The notes: a model not told the origin generated them from the sequence alone. A stretch of 64,000 nt of DNA from Pedobacter sp. (GCF_031119335.1 NZ_JAVHXT010000003.1:124001-188000); one strand, 5' to 3'; numbered from the stretch's first letter, positions 1 through 8,580 are shown. Made by a program: numbers and translations.

Positions 1-2
1 AG

Positions 3-1394
3 AGTGAAGAAGACTTGGTACAGCAAATAAAATCTGTTTTCGACGACTATAATGATGGTTTGAGCGACCAGGGCTGGAATGAGCTACGTAAAAAATTTCC
101 AGAAAAGGAAAGTAAAAAGCTGCCAATTTGGTGGCTAAGTGGCATTGCTGCAACATTACTTGTAGTTGCAGGTTTATATTTTTATAATGGTTCGGGTAAT
201 GAAAAAGTGATTTTAAGAGCAAATAATACTCAAAAAGACAGCTCTTCGCAAAAAGGCAAAGCCGATGACTTTAAAGTGGAAACTGATATTGCCAATGCAG
301 CAAAACCAACTAACACAATAGAAAACAACGAGAAGGTTGCACCAACTGAAAGCAAAGATTTTAGGAATGCCGTGCAGGACGTAAACAATGGCTTAAAAGT
401 GCTTACCACTGAAAAGTTGATTGCAATACAGCCAAAGCCAGTTATTGCCAGCAAAGATAAAACAGAAACCCTAGGGAATGGCATAACACAAGGTCAGTTG
501 AAAACTAGTACTATAATTGATGAAAATACAATTATCGCATCTGCACAAACAAATACCGACCAAGGTGTTAAAAAGCCAATTGACAACAATGCTACAGCGC
601 TAGAAAAAGACGCAAAATCTAATACAGAAACCAAAAACACCAAATTAACAACTGAAGAATTTTTAACTGAACAAAGCAAAATTTTAGCGGCTAATGATAA
701 TACGAAGGACATTCAAAAAAACAGTTCTTCTAAAACAACCTTCGATGTTTTTACTGGAACTTTCTTCAATTATCATGATAATAACGAGGCAAAGTTAAGC
801 GCTGGCGTAGGTTTAAATGCAAATGTAAAAGTTACCAAAAATGTGGTTTTAAGTTTCGGTGCAGGCATTAGTCAAAACAAAGTAAGTTACGAAAACAGCG
901 TTCCAACGGAGATTTCACAAGCAATGTTTGCATCTAAGGACAATGCTTTAAATTCGGCACCAGTTAGCGGCATGGCTTACTCTGCCACAGCTACCAACGA
1001 CGTAAGTTTCAACGGCAGGTTATTAAGTGTAGATTTACCCATGGTTGTGAAGTTTTTTCCATCTAAAAAGCAAGATTTTTATATATCCACAGGAATTAAT
1101 TCTAGTACTTATCTTTCCCAAAAATACACTTATAACTACAGCTGGAGCAATTTTGGTTACAGAAATGGCGAAGCACAAACACAGCAACAAACCGATGAAA
1201 GTAGTTTAAAAGGTTTTGATTTTGCCAATAGCGCAATCATTGCTATCGGAATTAACCAAAACTTAGGAAAAAACGTATTGATTTTCGAGCCTTATTATAG
1301 ACCTGCCCTAAGCACCATGGGTGATAAAAATTTAAGGATTAGCTCAGCAGGATTAAATTTGAAATTTAATTTTAATGGCAACTCGAAAAAATAG
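3..1394 (+). CDS. Membrane-anchored barrel-like protein, 5' end missing
   Basis: This gene is cut by the left edge: its frame stays open to the first base, and the first possible start inside the window is a TTG at 15, so the true start is probably upstream. Counting from that TTG, residues 1-36 are charged, residues 37-57 form one hydrophobic membrane segment (LPIWWLSGIAATLLVV), and residues 60-235 are a Lys/Thr/Asn-rich linker. The C-terminal half has alternating beta-strand-like segments (KLSAGVGLNANVKV) ending in LNLKFNFNG, as in small outer-membrane-barrel-like domains. The architecture resembles Bacteroidota proteins encoded next to ECF sigma factors, with a short cytoplasmic part, one membrane pass and a barrel-like C-terminus. 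No sigma factor is visible because the upstream DNA is outside the window. The specific function is unknown. Confidence 0.7.
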   Translation, partial: SEEDLVQQIKSVFDDYNDGLSDQGWNELRKKFPEKESKKLPIWWLSGIAATLLVVAGLYFYNGSGNEKVILRANNTQKDSSSQKGKADDFKVETDIANAAKPTNTIENNEKVAPTESKDFRNAVQDVNNGLKVLTTEKLIAIQPKPVIASKDKTETLGNGITQGQLKTSTIIDENTIIASAQTNTDQGVKKPIDNNATALEKDAKSNTETKNTKLTTEEFLTEQSKILAANDNTKDIQKNSSSKTTFDVFTGTFFNYHDNNEAKLSAGVGLNANVKVTKNVVLSFGAGISQNKVSYENSVPTEISQAMFASKDNALNSAPVSGMAYSATATNDVSFNGRLLSVDLPMVVKFFPSKKQDFYISTGINSSTYLSQKYTYNYSWSNFGYRNGEAQTQQQTDESSLKGFDFANSAIIAIGINQNLGKNVLIFEPYYRPALSTMGDKNLRISSAGLNLKFNFNGNSKK

Positions 1395-1401
1395 TTTTAG
1401 A

Positions 1402-1409
1402 TATCTTTG
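1402..1409 (+). promoter_or_regulatory. Candidate -7 box (TATCTTTG)
   Basis: TATCTTTG matches the Bacteroidota TAnnTTTG -7 consensus. It lies just after the upstream stop codon and about 150 bases before the S9 peptidase start. No clear -33 TTG is seen at the usual distance, so this is a moderate call. Confidence 0.35.
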
Positions 1410-1455
1410 CAGTACTAAGCTTCTCCAAAATTTTTGATACAAAAAGCTAAAGTCA

Positions 1456-1503
1456 ATTTCAATATGTAAGTTTATATCATCAATTAAACTTACATATTGA
1501 AAT
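1456..1503. repeat. Perfect 19-bp inverted repeat before the S9 peptidase
   Basis: The arms at 1456-1474 and 1485-1503 are perfect reverse complements with a 10-base loop. A second small hairpin (ATGCCGA, 4-base loop, TCGGCAT) follows at 1509-1526. Neither is followed by a T-run, so a simple terminator is not obvious. They could be a leader structure, a protein site or a repeat element. Confidence 0.6.
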
Positions 1504-1561
1504 GAAACCATGCCGACCTATCGGCATAGCTTCATCTCCATTAAAAAACAAATTATAACAG

Positions 1562-3985
1562 ATGAAAAAAGTTATACTTAACCTATTATTGGTTGGTTTA
1601 GGTGGAAGCGTTTTAGCTCAAGATGCTGTAACGTACCAAACGCCTCCAAAAGTAATGGCAGATTTGCTTTTAGCTAAACCTACTCCTGGCGTTAGCATAG
1701 ATGGCAAGGCCGAGTGGATTTTGTTCAGCGACCGCAATCCGTATCCTTCTATTGAAGAATTGGCGATGCCAGAATACAAATTGGCAGGCATGCGTATCAA
1801 CCCTAACAATTACTCACCTAGTAGACAAACTTATGTAAACAGTTTTAGCCTAAAGAATATAAAAACGGGCAAAACGAGTACAGTTACAGGTTTGCCTGCT
1901 ACATTATTTGCTGGCAATGTTCGTTGGAACCCTAGCGAAACCAAAATCGCTTTTACGCAAACAGCTCAAGATAGAATTGACTTATACGTAATTGACGTAG
2001 CTACTGCAAAAGCTACAAAAATCAACAAACAACCTTTAAATGCTATTTTAGGTGCAGGTTTAATGTGGGTTGATGACAATACCCTAATTTATCAAGTAGC
2101 TACAAAACCAGCTACCGCAGCACCGAAACGTCCATTAGCACCAAAAGGCCCAACTATTCAAGAGAATTTAGGTAAAGTTGCCCCTAGTGCTACTATCCAA
2201 GATTTAATTAAATCCCCATACGACGAGCAATTATTTGAATTTTTCGCTACCTCGCAGTTGGTACAAAACAAAGCAGGTGTAGAAACTCCGATTGGCGCAC
2301 CAGCTATTTACAGTACCATCAGCTTATCTCCAGATAAAAATTATTTGATGGTGCGTACCATTAAAAAACCTTTCTCTTACTTGGTATCTGCTTATGGTTT
2401 CCCTTCTACGGTAAAAATTATCGACAGAACTGGCAAAACCGTTAAAGTACTGGCAGAATTGCCTTCTTCAGAAGTTCGTCCTTCTGGTTACGATAACGTA
2501 CAGAACGTACCTCGTGGTTTCGATTGGAGAGACGACGAAGCGGCAAGCGTAGTTTGGGCACAGCCATTAGACAGTGGTCTAATTAAAAAAGATGTTGAAT
2601 TTCACGACGGTGTTTACGAACTAAAAGCACCATTTACCGGAGCTAGCAAAGAGTTATTCAAAACTAAAACTCGTTATGCTGGCGTAAGCTGGGGTAACGC
2701 AAATTTAGCTTTGGTTAGAGAAATGTCTAGAGCTAAACAAAGTGCCAAAGTAAGCAGATTTAACCCTTCTACTGGCGCTTTAGAAACTCTTTATGAGCTA
2801 AACACTACCGATGCTTACAACAATCCCGGTCAGCCTGTTACGGAGAAAAACAAATTCGGTCGCCAAGTAATTTTAACTACCGATAACGGCACCAAACTAT
2901 TGTTAAACAATACCACAGGTGCTTCTCCAAAAGGCGATTTACCTTTCATCGCTAAATTTGATTTGAACACTAAAAAGAATGAAGTAATTTGGCGTTGTCA
3001 AGAAGGCACTTTCGAAGTGGTGACTGATGTTTTAGATCCTCAAAAGTTGGTTTTGTTAACTCGCAGAGAAAGTAAAACTGAAGTTCCTAACTACTTTGTA
3101 AAGAACCTAGTACTTCGCGTTGCGGATAAACAAATCACCAATTTTACCAATCCTTATACAGCAATGGATGGTGTAACTAAACAAAAAATCACTTACAAAC
3201 GTGCCGACGGCGTTGATTTAACAGGCGATCTTTACCTACCCAAAGGTTACAACAAAGAAAAAGACGGACCACTTCCAACCTTGATTTGGGCTTACCCTCG
3301 TGAGTTTAACTCGGCTAGCGATGCAGCACAAATTAGAGGTTCCGAAAATAAATTTATCACCATCAGTTCTGGTGGACCTATTTTCTACGTTACTCAAGGT
3401 TACGCCGTTTTAGATAATGCCGAAATGCCAATCGTTGCAAAAGAAGGCAAACGTCCTAACGATTCTTTTGTAGAGCAATTGAAATTAAACGCAGAAGCTG
3501 CAATTGGAAAATTAAGCGAAATGGGCGTTGGCGATAAAAATCGTATGGCAGTTGGTGGTCACAGCTACGGCGCTTTCATGACTGCAAACTTATTGGCACA
3601 TACCAACTTATTTAAAGCCGGTATTGCCCGCAGTGGTGCCTACAACAGAACCTTAACGCCGTTTGGTTTCCAAAACGAAGATCGTACGTATTGGCAAGCT
3701 CCTCAGTTATATTACGACATGAGCCCATTCAGCTATGCTAATAAAATCAAAACCCCTATCCTATTAATCCACGGCGAAATGGACGATAACCAAGGTACAT
3801 TCCCAATTAATAGTGAGCGTTTGTTCAATGCTATTAAAGGTCACGGTGGTACAACTCGTTTCGTTTACCTGCCTTACGAAGCGCATGGCTACAGGGCAAA
3901 AGAAAACATCTTGCACATGCTTTGGGAAACCAATACATGGTTAGATACTTATGTTAAAAATGCGAAGCCAACAGCAGCTAAGTAG
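1562..3985 (+). CDS. S9-family (prolyl oligopeptidase) serine peptidase, secreted
   Basis: An 807-residue exported peptidase. An N-terminal signal peptide (MKKVILNLLLVGLGGSVLAQ) is followed by a long beta-propeller-like region and a C-terminal alpha/beta-hydrolase domain. The catalytic triad is readable: Ser668 in GGHSYGAF, Asp741 in GEMDDNQGTF and His775 in YEAHGY. The sequence looks closest to the glutamyl-endopeptidase-like branch of S9, though that subfamily call is an inference. It should cleave short peptides in the periplasm. The start fits because the signal peptide begins exactly there. The gene stands alone, with a strong terminator after it at 4013-4053. Confidence 0.9.
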   Translation: MKKVILNLLLVGLGGSVLAQDAVTYQTPPKVMADLLLAKPTPGVSIDGKAEWILFSDRNPYPSIEELAMPEYKLAGMRINPNNYSPSRQTYVNSFSLKNIKTGKTSTVTGLPATLFAGNVRWNPSETKIAFTQTAQDRIDLYVIDVATAKATKINKQPLNAILGAGLMWVDDNTLIYQVATKPATAAPKRPLAPKGPTIQENLGKVAPSATIQDLIKSPYDEQLFEFFATSQLVQNKAGVETPIGAPAIYSTISLSPDKNYLMVRTIKKPFSYLVSAYGFPSTVKIIDRTGKTVKVLAELPSSEVRPSGYDNVQNVPRGFDWRDDEAASVVWAQPLDSGLIKKDVEFHDGVYELKAPFTGASKELFKTKTRYAGVSWGNANLALVREMSRAKQSAKVSRFNPSTGALETLYELNTTDAYNNPGQPVTEKNKFGRQVILTTDNGTKLLLNNTTGASPKGDLPFIAKFDLNTKKNEVIWRCQEGTFEVVTDVLDPQKLVLLTRRESKTEVPNYFVKNLVLRVADKQITNFTNPYTAMDGVTKQKITYKRADGVDLTGDLYLPKGYNKEKDGPLPTLIWAYPREFNSASDAAQIRGSENKFITISSGGPIFYVTQGYAVLDNAEMPIVAKEGKRPNDSFVEQLKLNAEAAIGKLSEMGVGDKNRMAVGGHSYGAFMTANLLAHTNLFKAGIARSGAYNRTLTPFGFQNEDRTYWQAPQLYYDMSPFSYANKIKTPILLIHGEMDDNQGTFPINSERLFNAIKGHGGTTRFVYLPYEAHGYRAKENILHMLWETNTWLDTYVKNAKPTAAK

Positions 3986-4012
3986 ATTTTAATTGAGGTT
4001 ATAGCAGTTATC

Positions 4013-4053
4013 AAACATCCGATGGATTTAATTATTCATCGGATGTTTTTTTT
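4013..4053 (+). terminator. Rho-independent terminator of the S9 peptidase gene
   Basis: A 12-bp perfect stem (4013-4024 with 4037-4048) is followed by eight T residues, 27 bases after the stop codon. Confidence 0.85.
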
Positions 4054-4063
4054 ATGTTGGTTG

Positions 4064-4107
4064 CAATTCCCCTCTTAAAGAAGGGTGGTCGAAGACCGGG
4101 GTGTTAT
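4064..4107. repeat. Half copy of the CCCCTCTT/GACCGGGGTGTT palindromic repeat
   Basis: It contains CCCCTCTT, GGTGGTCGAAGACC and GGGGTGTT, the reverse orientation of one arm of the complete elements at 16562-16651 and 61989-62081. Only one arm is present here. Confidence 0.6.
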
Positions 4108-4206
4108 AAAAATTGACCATATAAGGCTTAATCATCGAACTTAGATGATTAGAAAATCAATTACACTTCTACATTGGCTAAGCTAGTCTTGCTTTCTGCT
4201 TTAGTC

Positions 4207-4371
4207 CCGATATATCCTATCGTGTGGACACAACTATTAGCAAATGTCATTTTCCTCCCCCTGCCCCCTCGAAGAGGGGGATATGCAAAATGCTTAAGCG
4301 CTGCGTGTCCCCCTTTGGAGGGGGATTCAAGGGGGAGGAACGAGATGTGTCCACACGATAGGATATATCGG
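4207..4371. repeat. Nested palindromic element with perfect 26-bp inverted repeats
   Basis: The outer arms at 4207-4232 and 4346-4371 are perfect 26-base reverse complements (beginning CCGATATATCC and ending GGATATATCGG). Inside lies a second inverted element, from about 4250 to 4340, built of C-rich and G-rich tracts (CCTCCCCCTG, GAAGAGGGGG, TCCCCCTTTGGAGGGGG, GGGGGAGG). The rest of the gap 3986-4716 holds the terminator, a half repeat at 4064-4107 and the element at 4498-4636. I see no gene in it. Confidence 0.75.
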
Positions 4372-4497
4372 AAGCTATCGCTGCCAATCAAGTTTAAAAT
4401 GCAAAAACAGTAATCCTTTTGAAGAGTTACATTGCGCCTAAACTATTAATGGTTCTTTTTCTTCCGATCAATCGGTGTCTCATCGACCGATATAAAA

Positions 4498-4636
4498 CTG
4501 CTCTTCGAGATTTGTAATCCCGAAGCATTATCCACCGATTTGTAATCCGCTTTAAAACAGGATTAAAAACCGAGCATAGCGAGTTCATGAAATAATCCTG
4601 AGATACGGAGTTCGACATTACAAATATCGAACAGCG
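4498..4636. repeat. Inverted-repeat element, copy 1 (left of the ThuA gene)
   Basis: The element starts with CTGCTCTTCGAGATTTGTAA and ends with an imperfect inverse (TTACAAATATCGAACAGCG). It contains the internal block TTTGTAATCCGCTTTAAAAC followed by AGGATTAAAAA. A related copy lies at 5634-5840 on the other side of the same gene. The TTTGTAATCC/GAACAGC ends look like REP elements mobilised by IS200-like (RAYT) transposases, but that link is an inference. Confidence 0.6.
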
Positions 4637-4716
4637 AATTGCAATGGAACCTAAACATAACACCTCCTAAAACTATCGAACAAATATCCTATCTTAACAT
4701 CTCAATTAACCACATT

Positions 4717-5553
4717 ATGAACCTCTTATCTAAAAGCATCTTATTTTTAACACTGAGCTGCTTCACCTTAACAGCACAAGCTCAAAAACCAAAATTCAAG
4801 GTTATTGCATTTTTTACCGGAAAAAGCGACATGGCTCATGTCAGTTTTGTAAAAGAAGCAAATGAATGGTTTCCAAAAATGGCACAAAAAAACCATTTCA
4901 GTTACGACACTACAAGCAATTGGGCAAACATGAATGCCGATTTTCTTTCCAAATATCAAGTGGTGTTGTTTTTGGACACCAGGCCAGAAGATCCAGCACA
5001 GCGTACAGCTTTCGAAAACTATGTGAAAAACGGTGGCGCTTGGATGGGATTTCATTTCGCTGCCTTCGCATTAACGCCATCTGCCTTTACACAAAACTGG
5101 GATTGGTACCACAATGAATTTCTAGGTTCTGGTCAGTACAGTGGCAATACATGGCGTCCAACATCAGCTATTTTAAATGTAAACAAAAAACATCCAGCTA
5201 CTAAAAAACTTCCTCAAACCTTGAAATCGCAACCCAACGAGTGGTATAAATGGGAAAAAGATTTAAGCAAAAATCCTGACATCGATATTTTGTTAAGCAT
5301 CCATCCTTCTAGCTTTCCCCTGGGCACGGGACCAAAAGCTCACGAAATTTGGCACCAGGGAGATTATCCAGTAGTTTGGAGTAATAAAAACTATAAAATG
5401 ATTTACGTAAACATGGGACACAACGATATGGATTATGAGCGTAAACATGGAAAAGAAATTAAAGCGCTCTCACAAACTTTTGATAACGAATTACAGAACA
5501 AAATGATAATTGATGCTTTGCTTTGGCTAGGAAATACTAAAAAAGCGAAGTAA
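4717..5553 (+). CDS. ThuA-domain secreted protein
   Basis: A ThuA-like (trehalose-utilisation type, class I glutamine-amidotransferase-like fold) protein of 278 residues. I chose the ATG at 4717 rather than the in-frame ATG at 4639, because the later start gives a clean signal peptide (MNLLSKSILFLTLSCFTLTA, then QAQ) and the earlier one would prepend 26 odd residues that include repeat DNA. Family-like features are KVIAFFTGKSDMAH near the N-terminus, YQVVLFLDTRPED, the GGAWMGFHFA block, and a late VVWSNKNYKMIYVNMGHND block. In Bacteroidota such proteins are often secreted and tied to sugar metabolism. The substrate is unknown, and no sugar genes are adjacent. Related repeat elements flank the gene on both sides. 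Confidence 0.85.
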   Translation: MNLLSKSILFLTLSCFTLTAQAQKPKFKVIAFFTGKSDMAHVSFVKEANEWFPKMAQKNHFSYDTTSNWANMNADFLSKYQVVLFLDTRPEDPAQRTAFENYVKNGGAWMGFHFAAFALTPSAFTQNWDWYHNEFLGSGQYSGNTWRPTSAILNVNKKHPATKKLPQTLKSQPNEWYKWEKDLSKNPDIDILLSIHPSSFPLGTGPKAHEIWHQGDYPVVWSNKNYKMIYVNMGHNDMDYERKHGKEIKALSQTFDNELQNKMIIDALLWLGNTKKAK

Positions 5554-5633
5554 TGTCGTAGATAGCATTATTAGTAAATACGTCATTGCCAGCTTGACAG
5601 GCAATCGCAGTGCGATAAATGTCAGCCAAAATA

Positions 5634-5840
5634 CTGCTCTTCGGGATTTGTAATCCGTTTTAAAATAGGATTAAAAATTAGGATTGTTCGAAACCTTAAC
5701 TTAATGTGAATTTGAAATAAAAATAATGTCACCACTTCGTGGTTTATAATTATCTCAACTCATATTTCTATAAAAATATCAGTTCTTCGGACTTTCGATA
5801 AACCATTACTGAGTTCTACATTGCAAATGTCGAACAGCAG
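5634..5840. repeat. Inverted-repeat element, copy 2 (right of the ThuA gene)
   Basis: The element starts with CTGCTCTTCGGGATTTGTAA and ends near TTGCAAATGTCGAACAGCAG, which is its imperfect reverse complement. The internal block TTTGTAATCCGTTTTAAAAT followed by AGGATTAAAAA matches copy 1 at 4498-4636. Just before it (5581-5610), CGTCATTGCCAGC...GGCAATCGCAG resembles a decayed copy of the CGTCATTGCGAGG repeat family. The gap 5554-5906 holds nothing else except the DinB promoter. Confidence 0.55.
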
Positions 5841-5894
5841 ATGACCTTTCAAACTAAATTCTACTTAAAGATAGCTTTCGTGAAAAACGAGAGC

Positions 5895-5902
5895 TATCTT
5901 TG
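5895..5902 (+). promoter_or_regulatory. -7 box inside a hairpin, immediately before the DinB-like start
   Basis: TATCTTTG at 5895-5902 matches the TAnnTTTG consensus and ends only four bases before the chosen ATG (5907), which would make the mRNA leaderless or nearly so. The box is also the right arm of a 10-bp perfect inverted repeat (AAAGATAGCT at 5867-5876, AGCTATCTTT at 5892-5901). Confidence 0.4.
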
Positions 5903-5906
5903 TTTC

Positions 5907-6368
5907 ATGGATAAAATATTCGAAGTAATTAGAGCAAGCCGTAAAGCATTGTTAACTTTGGTCGAGGATTTAACCACCGAGCAACTTAACAAAATACCAA
6001 CCGGATTTAGCAATAATTTAGCTTGGCAAATGGGTCATTTAGTGGTTAGCCAACAAGTACTATGCTACAAACTATCTAACAACGAATTGGTCATAGATCC
6101 AACTTTGGTAGACAAGTATAGAAATGGCTCTAAACCCGAAAGTTTTATTTCGGCAGAAGAAATAGTGCAAATCAAAGCTTATTTACTAGACACTATTGAC
6201 CAATTAGAAAAAGATGTAGCTGCGAATAAATTTGATAACTATACACCTTACACCATCAGCACTTATAAAGGTTATAGACTAGAAAAAATTGAAGATGCTA
6301 TTAAATTTATCGTATCCCACGATGGATTGCATTACGGTTGCAGCTTAATGATGAAAAAATTCATTTAG
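5907..6368 (+). CDS. DinB-superfamily protein
   Basis: A 153-residue four-helix-bundle protein of the DinB/YfiT-like superfamily, typically metal-dependent enzymes such as thiol transferases. The likely metal ligands are visible: His44 in QMGHLVV, and His138 and His142 in SHDGLHYG. I chose the ATG at 5907 over one at 5841, because the longer form would begin inside the repeat element and the family normally starts near MDKIFEVI. The substrate is unknown. truA follows after six bases, so the two are probably co-transcribed. Confidence 0.8.
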   Translation: MDKIFEVIRASRKALLTLVEDLTTEQLNKIPTGFSNNLAWQMGHLVVSQQVLCYKLSNNELVIDPTLVDKYRNGSKPESFISAEEIVQIKAYLLDTIDQLEKDVAANKFDNYTPYTISTYKGYRLEKIEDAIKFIVSHDGLHYGCSLMMKKFI

Positions 6369-6374
6369 TTTAAG

Positions 6375-7172
6375 ATGCGCTATTTTTTTCATATTGGTTA
6401 CAATGGTCACACCTATAATGGTTGGCAGCGGCATCCAAAAGCACACAGCGTGCAAGAAGCCATTGAAAGCAAACTGAGTTCAATATTCAAAATGCCCATT
6501 GCCATAAACGGTTGTGGGCGTACAGATACGAGTGTACACGCCAGCCAGTATTTTTTTCACGTAGATATTGAGCGGGAAATTGATTTCGATCTGTTTTTCA
6601 TCATCAACAGAATTTTGCCCCACAACATTGCTGTATTTGATATCATCCCGATGGATGGAAAACAACATGCCCGTTTTGATGCCGTACAACGAAAATACGA
6701 TTACTACCTTCATACCTATAAAAATCCGTTTCTAGGTCAGCTGAGCTCTTATTACAACGTAACAAATCTTAATACGCAAGAGATGAAAAAAGCGGTAGCA
6801 TTATTACCAAAATACAAAGATTACCGAGCTTTTTGTACCGCACCCGATAAAAATGAGCACACCATTTGCAATGTAATGGAAGCTAAGCTTTACTGTTCTG
6901 CCGACGAACAACATTTCCGTTTCCACATCGCTTCTAACCGTTTTTTAAGTAAAATGATAAGGATATTGACTGGGAATTTATTGAAAATTGGCAAAAACGA
7001 ACTCAGTGTAGATCAATTTGAGCATCACCTCTCTTCCCTAGAAATTCCAACGCAGTTCGATATTGCAAAACCAACTGGGCTTTACCTCTCAAAAGTAACC
7101 TACCCCTATCTCAATTTAGAACCAAGAACAGAGTTTAACAACTTCTCAAAAAGCGATTGGATAGAAATTTAG
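6375..7172 (+). CDS. truA: tRNA pseudouridine synthase A
   Basis: TruA converts uridines 38-40 of the tRNA anticodon stem-loop to pseudouridine. The length (265 residues) is normal. The catalytic motif is GCGRTDTSVHA with Asp51 as the nucleophile. The usual motif is GRTDxGVHA, so a serine stands where glycine is common. Other family features are YNGWQRHPKAHSVQEAIE near the N-terminus, ARFDAVQRKYDYYLH, and RFLSKMIRILTGNLLKIG near the C-terminus. It sits six bases after the DinB-like gene. Confidence 0.9.
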   Translation: MRYFFHIGYNGHTYNGWQRHPKAHSVQEAIESKLSSIFKMPIAINGCGRTDTSVHASQYFFHVDIEREIDFDLFFIINRILPHNIAVFDIIPMDGKQHARFDAVQRKYDYYLHTYKNPFLGQLSSYYNVTNLNTQEMKKAVALLPKYKDYRAFCTAPDKNEHTICNVMEAKLYCSADEQHFRFHIASNRFLSKMIRILTGNLLKIGKNELSVDQFEHHLSSLEIPTQFDIAKPTGLYLSKVTYPYLNLEPRTEFNNFSKSDWIEI

Positions 7173-7227
7173 CGTTTTAGTATACCTAGCTATTTCTACT
7201 AAAAATCTTATTTTTAAAAAAATTAAG

Positions 7228-8580
7228 ATGATGAGCTTTGAAATTGATATCCAAACCTACCAAGATCTAAATATCTTTCAGAGTAGTAGAACTGAATTTT
7301 CTGTATATGGCTTGTTCAATAAATGTAAAACTGTAGCTGGCAATCAAAAAATTCAAGAAATGATGCGCAGTCCAACAAACGACTTGGACCTACTTGAAAA
7401 ACGAACAGCTGCATTCAATTTCCTATCTGAAAATGTTTTCCACCTGGATATCTCAAATGAGCAATTAGATCTAATTTTGCATTACCTGAACTATGGAAAA
7501 AAGTTAAAAGGCAACTTGATAGATGCTCTCGCTGTCTTTATCAAAAATAAATTTCACGAAACGCAAGACTATTACGTTGTTAAAATAGGCTTAAAATATC
7601 TTCTACATCTAGTTAAAAGCTGTTTTTCATTATACGATTATCTACAGCAACCTCAAGCTCCCATACATTTAAAAGATATAGGTAAAGAAATAGAAGATAT
7701 TATCGAGAAACTACCCATTGATAAAAAGACAGCATTTTCTATAAAACCAATTAAATTTTACGAGCTGAGCAGATTAGATTCGCTTATAAGAACTAGAGAA
7801 AACATTATTTTATTACATCATCTTCTTGATTGTATCTATAGAATTGATGCGCTGCAAACTATTGCAAGCATGTGTTCAGAAAAAAAATTCACTTTGCCAA
7901 AATACATTACTGGAACAAACAAATTGAGTGTAAATATCGAAGGAATTTACCACCCTGCAATTCCATCTCCTGTAAATAACAATGTCACTATAAACAACGA
8001 GAACCATCTAACTTTTTTAAGTGGCTCAAACATGGCTGGAAAATCATCTTTGTTGAAATCACTCGGTATTGCCATTTATCTGGCTCACATTGGATTTCCC
8101 ATTCCTGCATCATCTATGCGAACGACTATTTTTAACGGGTTGGCAACCACAATAAACATTGCCGACAATGTGCAAAATGGACTAAGCCATTATTTAAGTG
8201 AAGTGCTAAGAGTTAAGTACCTATTAAATATGCTTGTCGAAAGGCAGAAAATATTTGTCATATTAGACGAACTGTTCAAAGGCACCAATGCAAAAGATGC
8301 TTCTGAAGCAACCGAAATTGTTGTCGATGGTTTTTCAAGAATTAAAAACTCAGCATTTATAATTTCAAGTCATATTACCGAATTAGCTGATAAATTCGAA
8401 AGGTCTAATATTTCTTTGATGCATATGGAACATCTCATGGTGAATGGCCAGCCAATTTTCACCTACCAAATTAAAAAAGGTGTAACTAAAGACGGAATTG
8501 GGATGTTTTTTATACATAACGAAAATATTCCAGCACTTCTTGCTGATGCAGAGAAGGTAACATTAAACCATTTGAACTAA
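7228..8580 (+). CDS. Short MutS-like ATPase (core and ATPase domains only)
   Basis: A 450-residue MutS-related protein. The N-terminal 230 residues are helical like the MutS lever/core domain. The C-terminal ATPase has Walker A at residues 266-273 (GSNMAGKS), a Walker B FVILDELFKGTN, and the SSHITEL switch histidine. It lacks the mismatch-recognition domain with the Phe-x-Glu motif, as well as the connector domain of true MutS (about 850 residues). It is therefore one of the short MutS paralogues common in Bacteroidota, whose cellular role is not settled. It lies 55 bases after truA, possibly in the same transcript. Two consecutive ATG codons mark the start, and either could be used. Confidence 0.85.
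   Translation: MMSFEIDIQTYQDLNIFQSSRTEFSVYGLFNKCKTVAGNQKIQEMMRSPTNDLDLLEKRTAAFNFLSENVFHLDISNEQLDLILHYLNYGKKLKGNLIDALAVFIKNKFHETQDYYVVKIGLKYLLHLVKSCFSLYDYLQQPQAPIHLKDIGKEIEDIIEKLPIDKKTAFSIKPIKFYELSRLDSLIRTRENIILLHHLLDCIYRIDALQTIASMCSEKKFTLPKYITGTNKLSVNIEGIYHPAIPSPVNNNVTINNENHLTFLSGSNMAGKSSLLKSLGIAIYLAHIGFPIPASSMRTTIFNGLATTINIADNVQNGLSHYLSEVLRVKYLLNMLVERQKIFVILDELFKGTNAKDASEATEIVVDGFSRIKNSAFIISSHITELADKFERSNISLMHMEHLMVNGQPIFTYQIKKGVTKDGIGMFFIHNENIPALLADAEKVTLNHLN

Noticed and set aside
4174..4413. Open frames on both strands across 4161-4413
   Set aside because: They lie entirely inside the nested palindromic element, and their translations are products of the inverted repeats.
4427..4663. Minus-strand open frame of 78 codons
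   Set aside because: It runs through the CTGCTCTTCG element and has Arg/Ser-rich, non-protein-like composition.
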